Below are positions 36,464-51,416 of a stretch of DNA of 64,000 nucleotides, piece after piece. This DNA comes from Plantago major (taxonomy: Eukaryota > Streptophyta > Magnoliopsida > Lamiales > Plantaginaceae): positions 95,189,352-95,253,351 of the forward strand of contig CM048841.1 of NCBI GenBank assembly GCA_026545765.1, written 5' to 3'. The number at the start of each line of letters is the position of its first letter. Position 1 is the stretch's first letter. The notes beneath the pieces are model-generated. The model ran no database searches. It was not told the DNA's origin and saw only the letters and a program-made list of their open reading frames with translations. The translations under genes were made by a program, and so were the position numbers.

Positions 36464-37873
36464 CTAGACATTTGTTGGGCGGATTGTATAGAAAGTCTGT
36501 AGAAAAGTTAACACAAGAAGGAAAATGGCTGCTAATAGAGCAATAGCTTTCCAAGGATTCTCAAAGTAATTGTGAATCAACTCAGCTAGCCACGTCTTAG
36601 CCTTGCTACGGCAATGCCTCTCTATATCATCTCTCAATTTCGAGAAAATACCAACATTCTCCAAACCAAAGGTATCAAGGTCTCTGATTACCTTGACAAC
36701 TTCAACATCACTAATCATGTCGTTGTAAAGTATGCCCTTTTCTCTGAGAATCTTCACGTCACTGGAGCTCTCGATGAGCGATTTCAGGAAGATAACAAAG
36801 GATGATACAAACAATTCTGTTTTGTTGGTCGGAGACATTTCAAAAGCAATGAGGTTGGAGTACAGTACAAAGAACTCGGTTGAGAAGACCAATGGTGGTA
36901 AATGTAACCGTGCAAAAAGCACATGGGAATTGAAGCTTAAGATTTGTCTCTCTTCAGTAGGTTTAGTTACCTTGAAATGGATGCCTTTGGCTTTCAGATT
37001 GGTGATGGAGCGATATCGGTGGTTGTGTGGGTTTCTTTCACGAAACGATATTTCAGGAGTAGAGGTAGATCCCTTATGTGTATGTACTCCAATCTGCATC
37101 TCCAGGGTCTGATAATATGCACCCAAAAAGTGGAAAGGCTTGCTTTCATTATTTGCCCAGAGAAGTGTTTCTAGGTTGCCAATATTCATAGAATATACAT
37201 CGTTCATGTACTTGCAAACCAGTTTCTTACATTGACTTTCATGGCCCGGAGACTCAGATTGTAATGACAGCAAGAGATCGATGATCCAGAATGGGATCTG
37301 ATTTTCAAGCAGCAGGAGATCACGGGAGATGAGTTTTATTCTGGCAAGACCAAAACAACTGTAGTATCTAGAAAAGTTGGTGGCCCACCAAGAAGACGAT
37401 GGCGTCATTGTAAGACTTGTCAAATGGTATATGAAGAAACATGCATCACGAAGAATTAGCTGAGCAAGATCCTCGTCTTTGTAATTAATCTCCCCATATG
37501 AATCTCGAACGTCTTGAATCCGGGCGAGAATCTTCCCAAGGAAGTAGGATGGATCCTGATTGCTGCAACCTGAAAGGAATGCTTGCAGAGACTCTTCCTT
37601 GAAGGCTTCTGCATGGCGGAATTGTCGTCTGCCATGGTGGAAAGGCCCCATGGATACAATAACGGGGTCATATGCTTTGCGGTGGGCCTGGCTATTCCTG
37701 AAAAGGGGTGGCACCCTCTCTATCTGATTCTTCCCCAAATCAGGAATATCAACAATATGGGAAACACTGGAAATTCTGGAATTGTCGGACCAAGACTGAT
37801 TGCTTCCTTTAATTTGTGCTCGAATTAAATCTGCCAAGTTCTGCAGTAAAAATTCAAGTGCGGCATCTGCCAT
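36464..37873 (-). CDS. DUF247 (UPF0481) membrane protein 2
   Basis: A single exon of 469 aa from the ATG at 37873. Signature blocks: IERVPPLFRNSQ, YDPVIVSMGPFHHGRRQ, LLLENQIPFWIIDLLLSLQS, and a C-terminal helix WKAIALLAAIFLLVLTFLQT. It lies in the same direction as the other DUF247 gene and shares the block order, including ILREKG and the terminal NPWK, so the two are tandem duplicates that have diverged considerably. The first 20 residues, MADAALEFLLQNLADLIRAQ, are unlike the neighbour and resemble the start of a CC-type NLR receptor. Function unknown. Confidence 0.9.
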   Translation of the reverse strand: MADAALEFLLQNLADLIRAQIKGSNQSWSDNSRISSVSHIVDIPDLGKNQIERVPPLFRNSQAHRKAYDPVIVSMGPFHHGRRQFRHAEAFKEESLQAFLSGCSNQDPSYFLGKILARIQDVRDSYGEINYKDEDLAQLILRDACFFIYHLTSLTMTPSSSWWATNFSRYYSCFGLARIKLISRDLLLLENQIPFWIIDLLLSLQSESPGHESQCKKLVCKYMNDVYSMNIGNLETLLWANNESKPFHFLGAYYQTLEMQIGVHTHKGSTSTPEISFRERNPHNHRYRSITNLKAKGIHFKVTKPTEERQILSFNSHVLFARLHLPPLVFSTEFFVLYSNLIAFEMSPTNKTELFVSSFVIFLKSLIESSSDVKILREKGILYNDMISDVEVVKVIRDLDTFGLENVGIFSKLRDDIERHCRSKAKTWLAELIHNYFENPWKAIALLAAIFLLVLTFLQTFYTIRPTNV

Positions 37874-38364
37874 TTTTTACTGTCAGGGGACCTAGCTAGC
37901 AAGGTATATATACCTCCTTTTCCTCTCTTGCTCTGTGCTCTATGTGGAAGCTATTTGATCGGCTGGAGCCTCAAGAGCTTGTGAGTTGTGAGTTGGGGAT
38001 AAGCTGCTAAATGACTATCGGTCATTAAGGCCAGTAAAGTTCCTACTTGTCATTTCCTCTCATCTTCCTTAAATTTATTCTTGTGTTCCCTGAAGCGATT
38101 ATGCTGACTTGGTCAAGGTGTGAACGGAGAAAATAGAGAACAGGATTCCTATATTACGGCTGCCAGTCTTCACATAAAATGACATGCAAATTGACGATAT
38201 TAATGCAATAGGCCCCATAAGCTCTTTAATAAATAAAATACATATTAAAATAATAATTGACAGTATGGTTATTGGTTAGGGACGAATTATTTTCGAAACA
38301 GTAACATATTACCCACACTGATGTCAATGTGCATTACTGGAAGAAGACAATGGACTTAATTTAG

Positions 38365-38475
38365 AATTTCCGGAACAGCCTTGTGGATTTACCTCAGCTC
38401 CTATCCTTGGTGTCACTGAGCAGGTGTTTATTCTGCCGTTCAGCCAGTTGAAGAAGACCGTCACGCCTATGCAAA
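38365..38475 (+). pseudogene. Decayed last exon of a second NIP aquaporin
   Basis: CTTGTGGATTTACC through CAGTTGAAGAAGA matches 32580-32665 of the NIP gene, the last membrane helix and tail (LWIYL, GVYSAVQPVEED). Small deletions shift the frame around GGTGTCACTGAGCAGG. No earlier NIP exons were found upstream, so this is a solitary remnant. Confidence 0.8.
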
Positions 38476-39311
38476 TTCCTTAGCAGCATACAGCTTCAGA
38501 ACATTACCCACTGCACTTAAACAAACGATGCAATTTTCATTTCAAATGTACAGATGAAGCAAAAGTTTTGAGTTTGATTGGTCGGGACTATCCCCAGAGT
38601 TGGAGATAAATTGGTACATGCGACAATACACAACACTAGTGTGTGCAAGTAAATAAACACCCTCCATACATAAAATGAGTTACAGCTGTTTTGGGGGCAT
38701 ATACAGTCTACTACGATCACATACAAAGAAACGATATTGAAACTAAACCATTTAGACGAGTCATGTATCATTAAATTTCAATTGGTTCAAAATTATCAAT
38801 ATAGACTCCAAGAGCCATCCCTAACAAGATTTCAGAAATCTTCTGAAGTGCAATCATAGGAACTGTCTGGGATTAATCTGGTGTGTGTGTAGCTAAGTTT
38901 CTTGTTTTCCAGATTTAACATTTTTGCAGTTCTCCTGAATAATTAATAACTGCAACAACCTTTTATCTGAAATCAAGCATCTAATCCTCATTCAACCAAA
39001 GACCCCAATACCACTCACATAAATTTGGAAGCAATAGCAATCACATTGTTTGTATTTTAAATGTTTCTCCATGCCAAATTTGTAGCAAAAAACATCGGTG
39101 GATAAATTGTGAGCAAACACAACCGAGTTGCCATGAAAAAATAAACGAGGAAGGCATCTCAGTTGATAGTTACTATTGATAACATGCTCGCATAAACACA
39201 CCAGCCATAGATAAAACGAAAATTCACAATTCGATAAAACTAGACAGCAATTCTTCTTGCCTTCTGATACGGTATAAGTATCATTAACTAGTATGTATTT
39301 AGGACGTGTCT
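38476..39311. other. Intergenic DNA, no gene seen
   Basis: Short reading frames only, with no recognised domain or RNA. Confidence 0.45.
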
Positions 39312-39320
39312 ATTATTAAT

Positions 39321-39566
39321 CACAAAGTCTCATGAGAGACGGTCTCTAAATAACTTATCTAGAGACGACCTATGTTATCAATAAAAGCATCCATGTTATT
39401 AATCAAAACGTTTATGTTGTTCGTCTAAGTTGTTAATGAAACAAATCTTGTTGTAATGAAAAAACATCAATGTTGAAAATATAGGTGTTTTGATTAATAA
39501 TTTTATTGATAACATAGGTCCGTCTCTAGATAAATTATCTAGAGACTCTCTCCCGGAGACTTCCTC
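39321..39566. mobile_element. Mutator-type MITE, second copy
   Basis: Flanks ATTATTAAT (39312-39320) and ATTATTAGT (39567-39575) match in eight of nine bases. The left end CACAAAGTCTCATGAGAGAC matches the right end of the copy at 15206-15420 in inverted form, and the interior (AACATAGGT, ATTAATCAAAACGT) is also shared. Confidence 0.8.
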
Positions 39567-39890
39567 ATTATTAGTTTATTAGTAAATCTATTCATAGTAA
39601 TTAAATTAGTAGTATTTGTATTTTATGTTATTAGAGTAAATTAGCCAGTTATATTAGATAGTGTAATTTGGTTGTAGTGGATAGAGGCAAGTAGTTATGC
39701 ATTATCAGGACAAGAATGAAAAATATAAGTTTCCTATTTTCAGTAAAACGTTCTTTTCGTCTTAATTTCTGGAGAGTTTCGGGTTCTCTCTAAGACAAAG
39801 AATCCAATAACATTTCACATCCTAACACCTTCTCATGTCAAAACAAGTAAAGTCAAAGAAGCATTTACAATCTAAAGCAGCACATAAGTT

Positions 39891-39978
39891 TAGGGCTCTG
39901 TTATTTTCAACTGAAATTCACTGAACTGAATTGAATTGTATAGTATACTGAACTGAGTTGAAGAGAACAGAGCTAAGT
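39891..39978. mobile_element. Short hairpin, MITE-like
   Basis: GGGCTCTGTTATTTTCAACTGAA and the inverse of TTGAAGAGAACAGAGC form an imperfect hairpin of about 90 bp with ACTGAACTGAATTG repeats inside. The flanks TTA and TAA are suggestive of a Tourist-type insertion but are not an exact duplication. Confidence 0.5.
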
Positions 39979-40328
39979 GTCCAAAAATAATCTAGAATAA
40001 ATTTACGCAGCATTTACCCAACTTAATGCTGAATTAAAAACGGGAGGAGTCAGACTTACAGCATCATAATATGAATGATCGATCAGTCAGCAGCCTTTCA
40101 CTAGTAACATTCAGCATCAAACAATCTGAGGCTCAATTCCATCCTTTCGACGACTTCGAAAACATTAACAGACTCAAATTGCTAAATTCTCCTCTAAACT
40201 GAAATCAGATGAAACTCTGAGTGCATATAACGATTTCGACATGTACAAATTACTATACTCAGCTCTCAATTCAATATAACGAGAGCCGAAACAGAAACTT
40301 ACACATGAATCAAACAGCAATTCAAATT

Positions 40329-40679
40329 TCAAACCATGTCATTGAGCTGGATTTGAATTTGAGACGAGTCGGGTCGAGTACGGGTCGGGAAATAGGAATT
40401 GCAAGAGTGGAGCAAAACGGCGGCGAGTAGAATGCCGAGGAGATCGGCGACGAAGTCCTTAACGGATGCACCGGCGGAATTGAAGAATCCGAGCTCGTCG
40501 GCGAACTCCTTGGCGGCTCCGGCGGACAACGACACGATGGATCCGACCCAAATGCTACGGCGGCGGATGAACGGGTAACGGCTCCTCATCGCGATCAAGG
40601 AGGAGATGATGGAAACGAATAGGCAGAAGAGAATGTGTTCTAGTTTATCCATGGCCACCCAATCGTCGCCATTTTCCAT
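40329..40679 (-). CDS. Small membrane protein, YfiM/DUF2279-like
   Basis: A single exon of 116 aa from the ATG at 40679. An N-terminal hydrophobic helix (HILFCLFVSIISSLIA) is followed by SLSAGAAKEFADELGFFNSA, GASVKDFVADLLGILLAAV, a pattern seen in plant homologues of the bacterial YfiM/DUF2279 family, where the AGAAKE-D-- motif precedes a second helix. The GC content of the frame is clearly above that of its surroundings and the frame is open throughout, supporting a real gene. Role unknown. Assignment to DUF2279 is from memory of the motif and should be treated as likely. Confidence 0.8.
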   Translation of the reverse strand: MENGDDWVAMDKLEHILFCLFVSIISSLIAMRSRYPFIRRRSIWVGSIVSLSAGAAKEFADELGFFNSAGASVKDFVADLLGILLAAVLLHSCNSYFPTRTRPDSSQIQIQLNDMV

Positions 40680-40757
40680 TTTCTTCTCGCAAGGAAGGAC
40701 TCTTTACTACAAGGTCTTCTCTCTTCTCAAATTTATTGGTGCCTCATTGGTTGTCAT

Positions 40758-41319
40758 GTCAGAGCGGGCGGGTATAGACGGGTTTTTACGAAAAATCAAA
40801 CCCACTCGCAATAGGTGATTATAATTATTAATCGAGGTGGGTAGAATCTTTTTTCGACCCGTGACATTTCGGATGATAAAAATGACGGGCAGATTGATAG
40901 GTGAATATAGATAAAAATAAATGTAGTAAAAACTTGAAAGAAGTATGTTTTGAACAAAGAAAGTGTTGATTCTTTTGAAGTAATTATCCTTTTTTATTAG
41001 AAAAATTCTTGTAGTCTAGGTATGTAGTTTGTAAAAAAAGATAACAAGATTGGAGAGATAGATGCAATATGGATTAATCTATAGAGTCACATAGATTTTC
41101 ATTTTTCATGTTCTGCTATTTCTCACATACATACATACATATAAAATGACGGGTGGGTCGCGGGTTGCACCCATCCAACCCATCACCCACCCACGAACAG
41201 CGGGTGGAAATTTTTTTAACCCACCATACATTTTATAAATAAATTAGTTGGCGGGTGCGGGTGAAAGGCGGACGGTTTGGGCGGGTGGGTCGGGTGAGTA
41301 GTTTTTTTGCACAGCCCTA
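40758..41319. mobile_element. Non-autonomous hAT-like element
   Basis: The flanks GTTGTCAT (40750-40757) and GTTGTCAA (41320-41327) match in seven of eight bases. The right end reads inward as TAGGGCTGTGCAAAAA, and the left end as CAGAGCGGGCGGGTA after two bases. Ends are rich in GCGGGTGGG words like the element at 6362-7126. It inserted about 80 bp upstream of the YfiM-like start codon, so it may alter that promoter. Confidence 0.6.
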
Positions 41320-41986
41320 GTTGTCAACGTGCAATTTAAAGGTTGACCATACAGTGTGCAATTCAGTCATACGCAATTCGCTAGGCTGTGTAAAATCTCG
41401 CATTAATGATGCGTAATTCTGACAATACTTTAATTGCACTACCAAGAATCGCGATTAATTTCGGAATTGCGCATAAATTTGCAATTCGGAGAAGACTTGA
41501 ATTCCACAATAGTGCATCCGAATTGAACTACCAAGCATAGCAACCACAAAACGCTATGCTTAAAATAGTGATTGGACTTTGACCAGCGATTTAAAAACAT
41601 TAACCATGTTGTGCAATTTAAAACAAATCACACCTTTAAGTAACAACTAACTATTCAACAATTTTTACCATCTCGGTTTCGTTGTCTCATTTTCATATTA
41701 TAGTAGAGTTAAGGGTCGGGTGGGATATTCGGGATTCTAGGACCGGGGCAATTTTTTCACATCCTAATCCAATCAAAATAAAGTCGAGATTCATACGAGA
41801 TTTTGGAATCCCATATATTTTGCATATTTTTACAACATACATATTGAAACTCAGTAAATATTTATGTAGTACATGAATAGCCTCATGAAAATTGTCAAGA
41901 AACTTGCCGAAGAATTGGACCATTGTTGATGGATTGAAGTTTGATTGAAGCTATAACGTGACTTTTTGCTTGTGTTTTGTGAAGTT

Positions 41987-42202
41987 TTAACTAGGGGGAG
42001 CTAAATTAGATTCGCCATTAAGTTTTATCATATATACCCTTTCAGCCGTTAAGTCCCGTTTACGCTTAACCAGAAGCAAAAGCACAACAAAAGTAAAGAT
42101 TAAGCCTAAGATAACTGGGCCAATAATCAAAATTACTGTCTGGCCACAAACTGCAGTACACCCAAAAAAAGGTTTCCAGGATAAAATTTCACAACATTTC
42201 AT
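41987..42202 (-). CDS. Possible small transmembrane protein
   Basis: A frame of 71 aa with a genuine ATG (42202) and one long hydrophobic helix (TVILIIGPVILGLIFTFVVL) followed by KRKR and a polar tail. It begins only 20 bp beyond the stop of the RPL7-like gene and lies on the same strand, so it may be part of that gene's 3' UTR by chance, or the last exon of another transcript. I recognise no family. Confidence 0.3.
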   Translation of the reverse strand: MKCCEILSWKPFFGCTAVCGQTVILIIGPVILGLIFTFVVLLLLVKRKRDLTAERVYMIKLNGESNLAPPS

Positions 42203-42221
42203 AGATCAAGTTATCGCCAAA

Positions 42222-44719
42222 CTAATTCATCTTGCTGATCAGCTCATTTATGCGATCTTCACGATTACCAGAGTCTCCTCCATCCTTGAAACGTTTCCTT
42301 TTCCCATGCAATGCTTTCTCTGGATTATTTAGCACGAAGGGGCACAAGAAATGTGTGACTGTTTTAAATTGTGGACCAACTGTGGCTATTTCGTTCACAA
42401 TGTCTTCTATACAGATAATATCATGCTCGCCCAATTCCTGGGGAAAGTTAAGGTGAAAGAGTGTCATCAAGAATGTAGATCAATACTCCGAGGTAACAAA
42501 ATTAGTAGGTAAATGTCCTAACCTGTTCAACAATGTTGTTGTCTGTTAAAGGAATCTTCTGCTTATCAACTTTCACAACACCTTTCTTGTAAATCAAGTC
42601 CTTCACACTTTTGAAACTGGGATACCTGCGACCATATAAAAATGAACAAAAGCAATATTAGTATTTGTGAGTGAAGTCTTGACGTAACAATACCAAAATT
42701 CAAAAACTTGAGTTCATAAATTGAAATACATGTACGTATAAGAAAACAAATCAGCAAGGAGTGGAAGAATGATCTTAAATCATTGAAAGTCAGTAAGGTC
42801 TTAACATGGCGGTCTTATAGAACAGTTGAATGACAAATGAGCAACTAAAGTGAAGAATAGGTTGATGAGGAAACATAGAAAATGCACATAGCTCGGAACC
42901 AACTCAGTACTTTCTTAGAAATTATGGCATTGCATTATCTTAGATTTTAAGATTTGTACAAACTAAAGTTCAGAAACACGAGGCAGATTTTTTGAAAGAA
43001 CATTTAAGCAGGTTTTAAACTTTAAAGTAACAGCTAGTTTGTAGAACGTGGCTTCCTGTGTCACAGGGCTTGCCCTTTGAACTATGTGTCCAGATACAAA
43101 ATAAAACTCTGGACTATACCACACGGATGATATTTAATTCACGATTTTGTTTACTGCCATATTTTCCAAACTCACTGATGTATACATATGCAATGAACTA
43201 ATTTGAAACTAACTTCCTCAACTAGACAGAAGTTAACAGACACCAAGTGCATACATAATAATCTGCTTGATTAGAAATTTATAACCACTGGAGTACATAC
43301 AAAGGGGTCATGTATCACGTAAAGAACTAAAATCACAATAATTTAAACATGATTAGAGTTAGACATACCCGTAGGTTACATAAGGCTCCACCTTCTGCAA
43401 CATTTCCATCAGCGACTCATTTGCCTCGACGAACACCGCACTGAATATTTTTGTCAGGCGCAGAGAGTATAATATCTTCCGAACCCTTGGATGCATGTCA
43501 TTTTTCCTGTAAAGAAAAATAAATAAGACAAGGAATTCAAAGACTACTGGATTTTTGAAAAAGAAACTCTGCGACAGAAAGAGGTCCATTGAACTAACCC
43601 TCCTATGCGCACAACGAAAACCAGCTTGGATTCTGGCATAGCTGGTACAAGGTTTTTCCGCTTCACCCTAGTCCTCATTTGGACAAGATCCAATTCCTGG
43701 ATGCAACAAAAAGCAGATAAGAGTCCCTAGTCACGACGTGTAAATCTACTTACAAGGCAATCACACTTAGCAGCACATGTATAGGAAACATTTAATAATT
43801 CCATGAATGGCCACAAACTACAACAACCATCACATTCGTATTCATTCCTCAAGTGCATTTTCAGATTCCAAAGGAACAAGCACATGAGGTGGAGTTTCCT
43901 GACTTTCTAATACAGTATATGACTTTCTAAGCTCTCATTTCTACGCACTTGAATATATACTTTAACCAATAAAACACTCTCAAATTCCAAGCAAACAACT
44001 GAATTTCTCCTTTACAACTGACAGTGAAATTCTTGTACAATCATATTTTTACATGACACAAGGAAAATCCATACTCCCCTTACCCAAATGCTCGGCACAC
44101 TCACCCAATTTACACGAATGTGATATGACCTTTCCCATAGTTTAGAAAAATCAAGTCTTTATTTCACAAAAAAAATCTCATTTACAACTGACGTGAAATG
44201 CTTGTAAAAATCACATCTTTACTTGACATAATCAAAATCCACACCTCCCCTTACCCAAATGCTTGGCACATTCACCCAATTTACACCAACGCGATATGAA
44301 GTTTCCTATCGTTTATAAAAATCAAGTCTTTATATCACAAGAATTTCTCATTTACAACTCCCTGGCCTGAATTCTAAGCTTCTAAAGTCTGAGCACTTTC
44401 AATTGATCAATGAATGAGCCTAATTACTTAATGATATACAAAAAAAAAAAAACATTTCTCTAGGGCAAAATAAGCTAGGGTTAGAAACTCGAAATTGGTA
44501 AAATCTACAGATAGATAGAAATAGAAAAGAAATTACTTTATCACGGTATTCACGGATGAACTGCTCGGGCTTCTTGATGAAGAGGTTAGATTTGTGACGC
44601 TTAGCTCGGTCTTGAAGCTGGAGCTTCCTTCTAATAGCCCACTGCTCATTGTTCCTCCTCTTCTTCAAAACTATCTCCGGCACAGTATTAAGCTGTGCCG
44701 ATTCTTCAACTTCTGACAT
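42222..44719 (-). CDS. RPL7-like (uL30 family) protein, plant L7-1 type
   Basis: Five exons on the minus strand, 44719-44537, 43696-43599, 43506-43369, 42625-42523 and 42437-42222, give 245 aa with phases that agree. The basic N-terminal arm ([19 protein letters not shown]) precedes the L30 fold ([10 protein letters not shown], then [13 protein letters not shown] and FSAVFVEAN), and the C-terminal part ends [19 protein letters not shown] with a KRKRFKDGG extension. This matches the plant paralogue usually labelled 60S L7-1, closer to the nucleolar assembly factor type (yeast Rlp7) than to cytosolic RPL7, so it probably acts in large-subunit pre-rRNA processing. The last point is inference from family. 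The first intron is 840 bp and carries a tandem duplication. Confidence 0.92.
44015..44358. repeat. Two-copy tandem duplication in RPL7-like intron 1
   Basis: A unit of about 170 bp from TTTACAACTGAC to ATCAAGTCTTTAT occurs twice in a row (about 44015-44180 and 44182-44358), sharing CTCCCCTTACCCAAATGCT and ACCCAATTTACAC. Confidence 0.85.
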
Positions 44720-44994
44720 GATTTGGCCGGAAAATCAATCAGCTCAGGTACAGAGTTTGAGCTCTTGGAAGATGGCGGCAAGTTTCCTGGAGTGGAGGTT
44801 CTGAACCTGGAAACGAAGGGAGGTATTAATCAAATTTGGGCTTACTACTTGAGTACCCAAAAAAAAAAATAGTGCCAAGCCCAGTGAACAAAGCCAAAAA
44901 TGTGTTTTTGGCCCAAATCTATATTTACAAATTCTAGAAAAATGCCTGAATTTTCATTAGAATAGAAAAAATTAGTTTTTTAAGTTGTTCGCGG

Positions 44995-45305
44995 TCAGCA
45001 TTAATTCTCCCGATATAAAAAGTCACAGAGACAACATTAATTCCCCTAGTTATAAAAATTGACAGACACAACATAAATTTCCCAATTATAAAATCTCACA
45101 GATGCAAAAACCCACGGACACAAAATATATTTCACTGATGCATAAACCCACAAACACCAGATAAATCTCCCAGATAAGTCCGAACTTTTCATCTGCTCTT
45201 TTTTTTCTCAGCGCGCCATATACAAAAACCTACGGTCACAACATAAATTACCCCAGTTATAAAAACTCACATACACAATATTAATTCCCCCATTTAACTT
45301 ACACT
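44995..45305. repeat. Degenerate minisatellite upstream of the RPL7-like gene
   Basis: The theme ACAACATAAATTCCCC + AGTTATAAAAACTCACAGAC recurs six or seven times with drift, spaced about 40-50 bp. Confidence 0.7.
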
Positions 45306-46170
45306 AGTCTAATGTGACATTTCCTATTGTATAGGAAAATCAGGCCTTTTACTAAACTTTCTCATATATATTTGGTGTCTTGTGATCGATTCGACTATTT
45401 GATCAAATTAATTTTATAAGTTTTTGCGACAGACCTTATCTTCTTATATCGGATATATGATCATCATTACGTATTTAATTACAAACATCATATGATTAGC
45501 TTCAAACATCGTGTGTATAATAAATCTGCATTATAATCACATTATCTGCATTTCTAAATATGTATTGTAGTTAAACCGGCAATGTTTGTAACAATGTTTG
45601 ATTTGGTCTTTCCGAGAGAAGTATCTCGTAAAAGTTGCTAAAATAAATTAGTTTTACAATATTAATTTTGCATGTTAAGCACCAATAAAGCCACTGATTT
45701 TAATAACTACCCTATCAGTTACTACTCATCTTGAGCTATCGTCACTTTAGACACTTCGATGATAGAATGCTACAACTCATCTAACACCATTTAAAATTTA
45801 CTAGAGTACTAATTTTAGAATTATGATGCACTAGTCATATCATATTCACATCTACTCCAACATAAATAACTAAGCACAGCATATTGAAGATGCTCATCAT
45901 ACTAGCATGAAAAGGTACTCTACAGTACAAGTGATGTTCTCACATGAAAGGTACTCTACAATACAAATACTCCAGGATACGGATATAACTTCTCTGCTTC
46001 TAAATTAGAAATTTTCTCATGCACCTCCCTGAAACAAACAATTAATCCTTCATCTGGCTGTTCTGCAAATTTCTAGTACTACATGTTATTACAATGTGAG
46101 ACCTTAACATACAACAATCCCAACCATGTGACTTTTGCAGTTTCTCGAGCTAAAGAAGTCCGGCTAGAGA
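45306..46170. other. Spacer behind the agmatine deiminase gene
   Basis: AT-rich. GGTACTCTACA(G/A)TACAA is repeated near 45913 and 45950. No gene seen. The right end should contain the deiminase 3' UTR. Confidence 0.45.
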
Positions 46171-50232
<4,062 letters not shown>

Positions 50233-50256
50233 TTCTCTCTTTCGTTCAACTCTCAA

Positions 50257-51416
50257 GATTATTCAATTCGTCTACTCACTCACGGACGGAGAGTAAAGTT
50301 TCTGTTAAAACTTGTTTGGAGCTCACCAATCTTTTTCCAATAGTTAGTACCTTTATTTCGGTTTGTTAGACCCGGTGGTCTCACCCTCTTACTGTAGCAG
50401 GGGTCCAGTCTAATTTTCCCATTCAATAAAGTCAATCTGTTTTATATTCCCTAAACTGAAACCGGGACACGCAATTTCTATGACTAATAATAAATAGTAC
50501 GAGAATACATACATACAAATGGGATGGGACTTGATATTCTGTTACACAACCAGTGTACCCCATTCCCGAATACAAATTTGTGTGCGAGAAGAAGTTGAAT
50601 CCGGACGGAGGAAGTATTATTGTGCAGCCACCCTATTATATGTACCACAATTCTTTTTATACATAATTTTTCGACCAAAGTCATTGAATTGCATCCCGAA
50701 CTTGCTCTACCGATTTGAGAGCTCAAATCTCGCTCTCTATGGCGTTTTGTTTTTCTTGGTTCCCGATTAAAAAGAGACTACATGTATAAGTGGAAGGGAA
50801 GGACCAAATAGATCATTCACTCATGTCCAAATATTTTGGCTGAGTTACTCAATCATCAAATTTATACCACCATTATACGTGATGTGAATTTTCGTATTAT
50901 TTTAGGAAAATATGAAAGGCCTGGAAAAACTCATGTCGACTCTTATTCCTTCTGGAGTTCAGTCACCCTGTCCTAACATGTTTGACAGTTAACTATAAAA
51001 CCTCTTCTGCAAATAGTAAGCGAGCAGCAATGGAGAAATGAAAATTTCCAGGTAACATTAAAGCTGCAAGTTAAAGCAGAAATAGCAGTCCGTTTTCTAC
51101 TGAGAAAAGATGGCATGCATAACAGGTGCAAAAAAAGGGCCTACTTTGCCAAGGAAAAAATAGAATGTTAACATACATAAGGCACAGCTAATGGATTACA
51201 ATCACTTTAGTTTTCTTTTGATGGATGATCGCCGTGGATAATGCAGAGCAGACCATGATCTCCAACAAAGATAACAATGAAAGAGAGGAGCTAATGCCCT
51301 AGATAGTTGCTATACATTGGCACTTTGTCAATGACTCGTCTAGAGTTCCGCTCATTTTGCAGCTTAAATTCCATGAGATATACCTCAACACAGTGGCAAA
51401 AAGACGACTAGATCTC
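50257..51416. other. Spacer between agmatine deiminase and p32 genes
   Basis: It should hold the deiminase promoter (just right of 50232) and the p32 3' UTR. CCGGACGGAGGAAGTA near 50603 looks like a lone Stowaway end. No gene seen. Confidence 0.45.
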
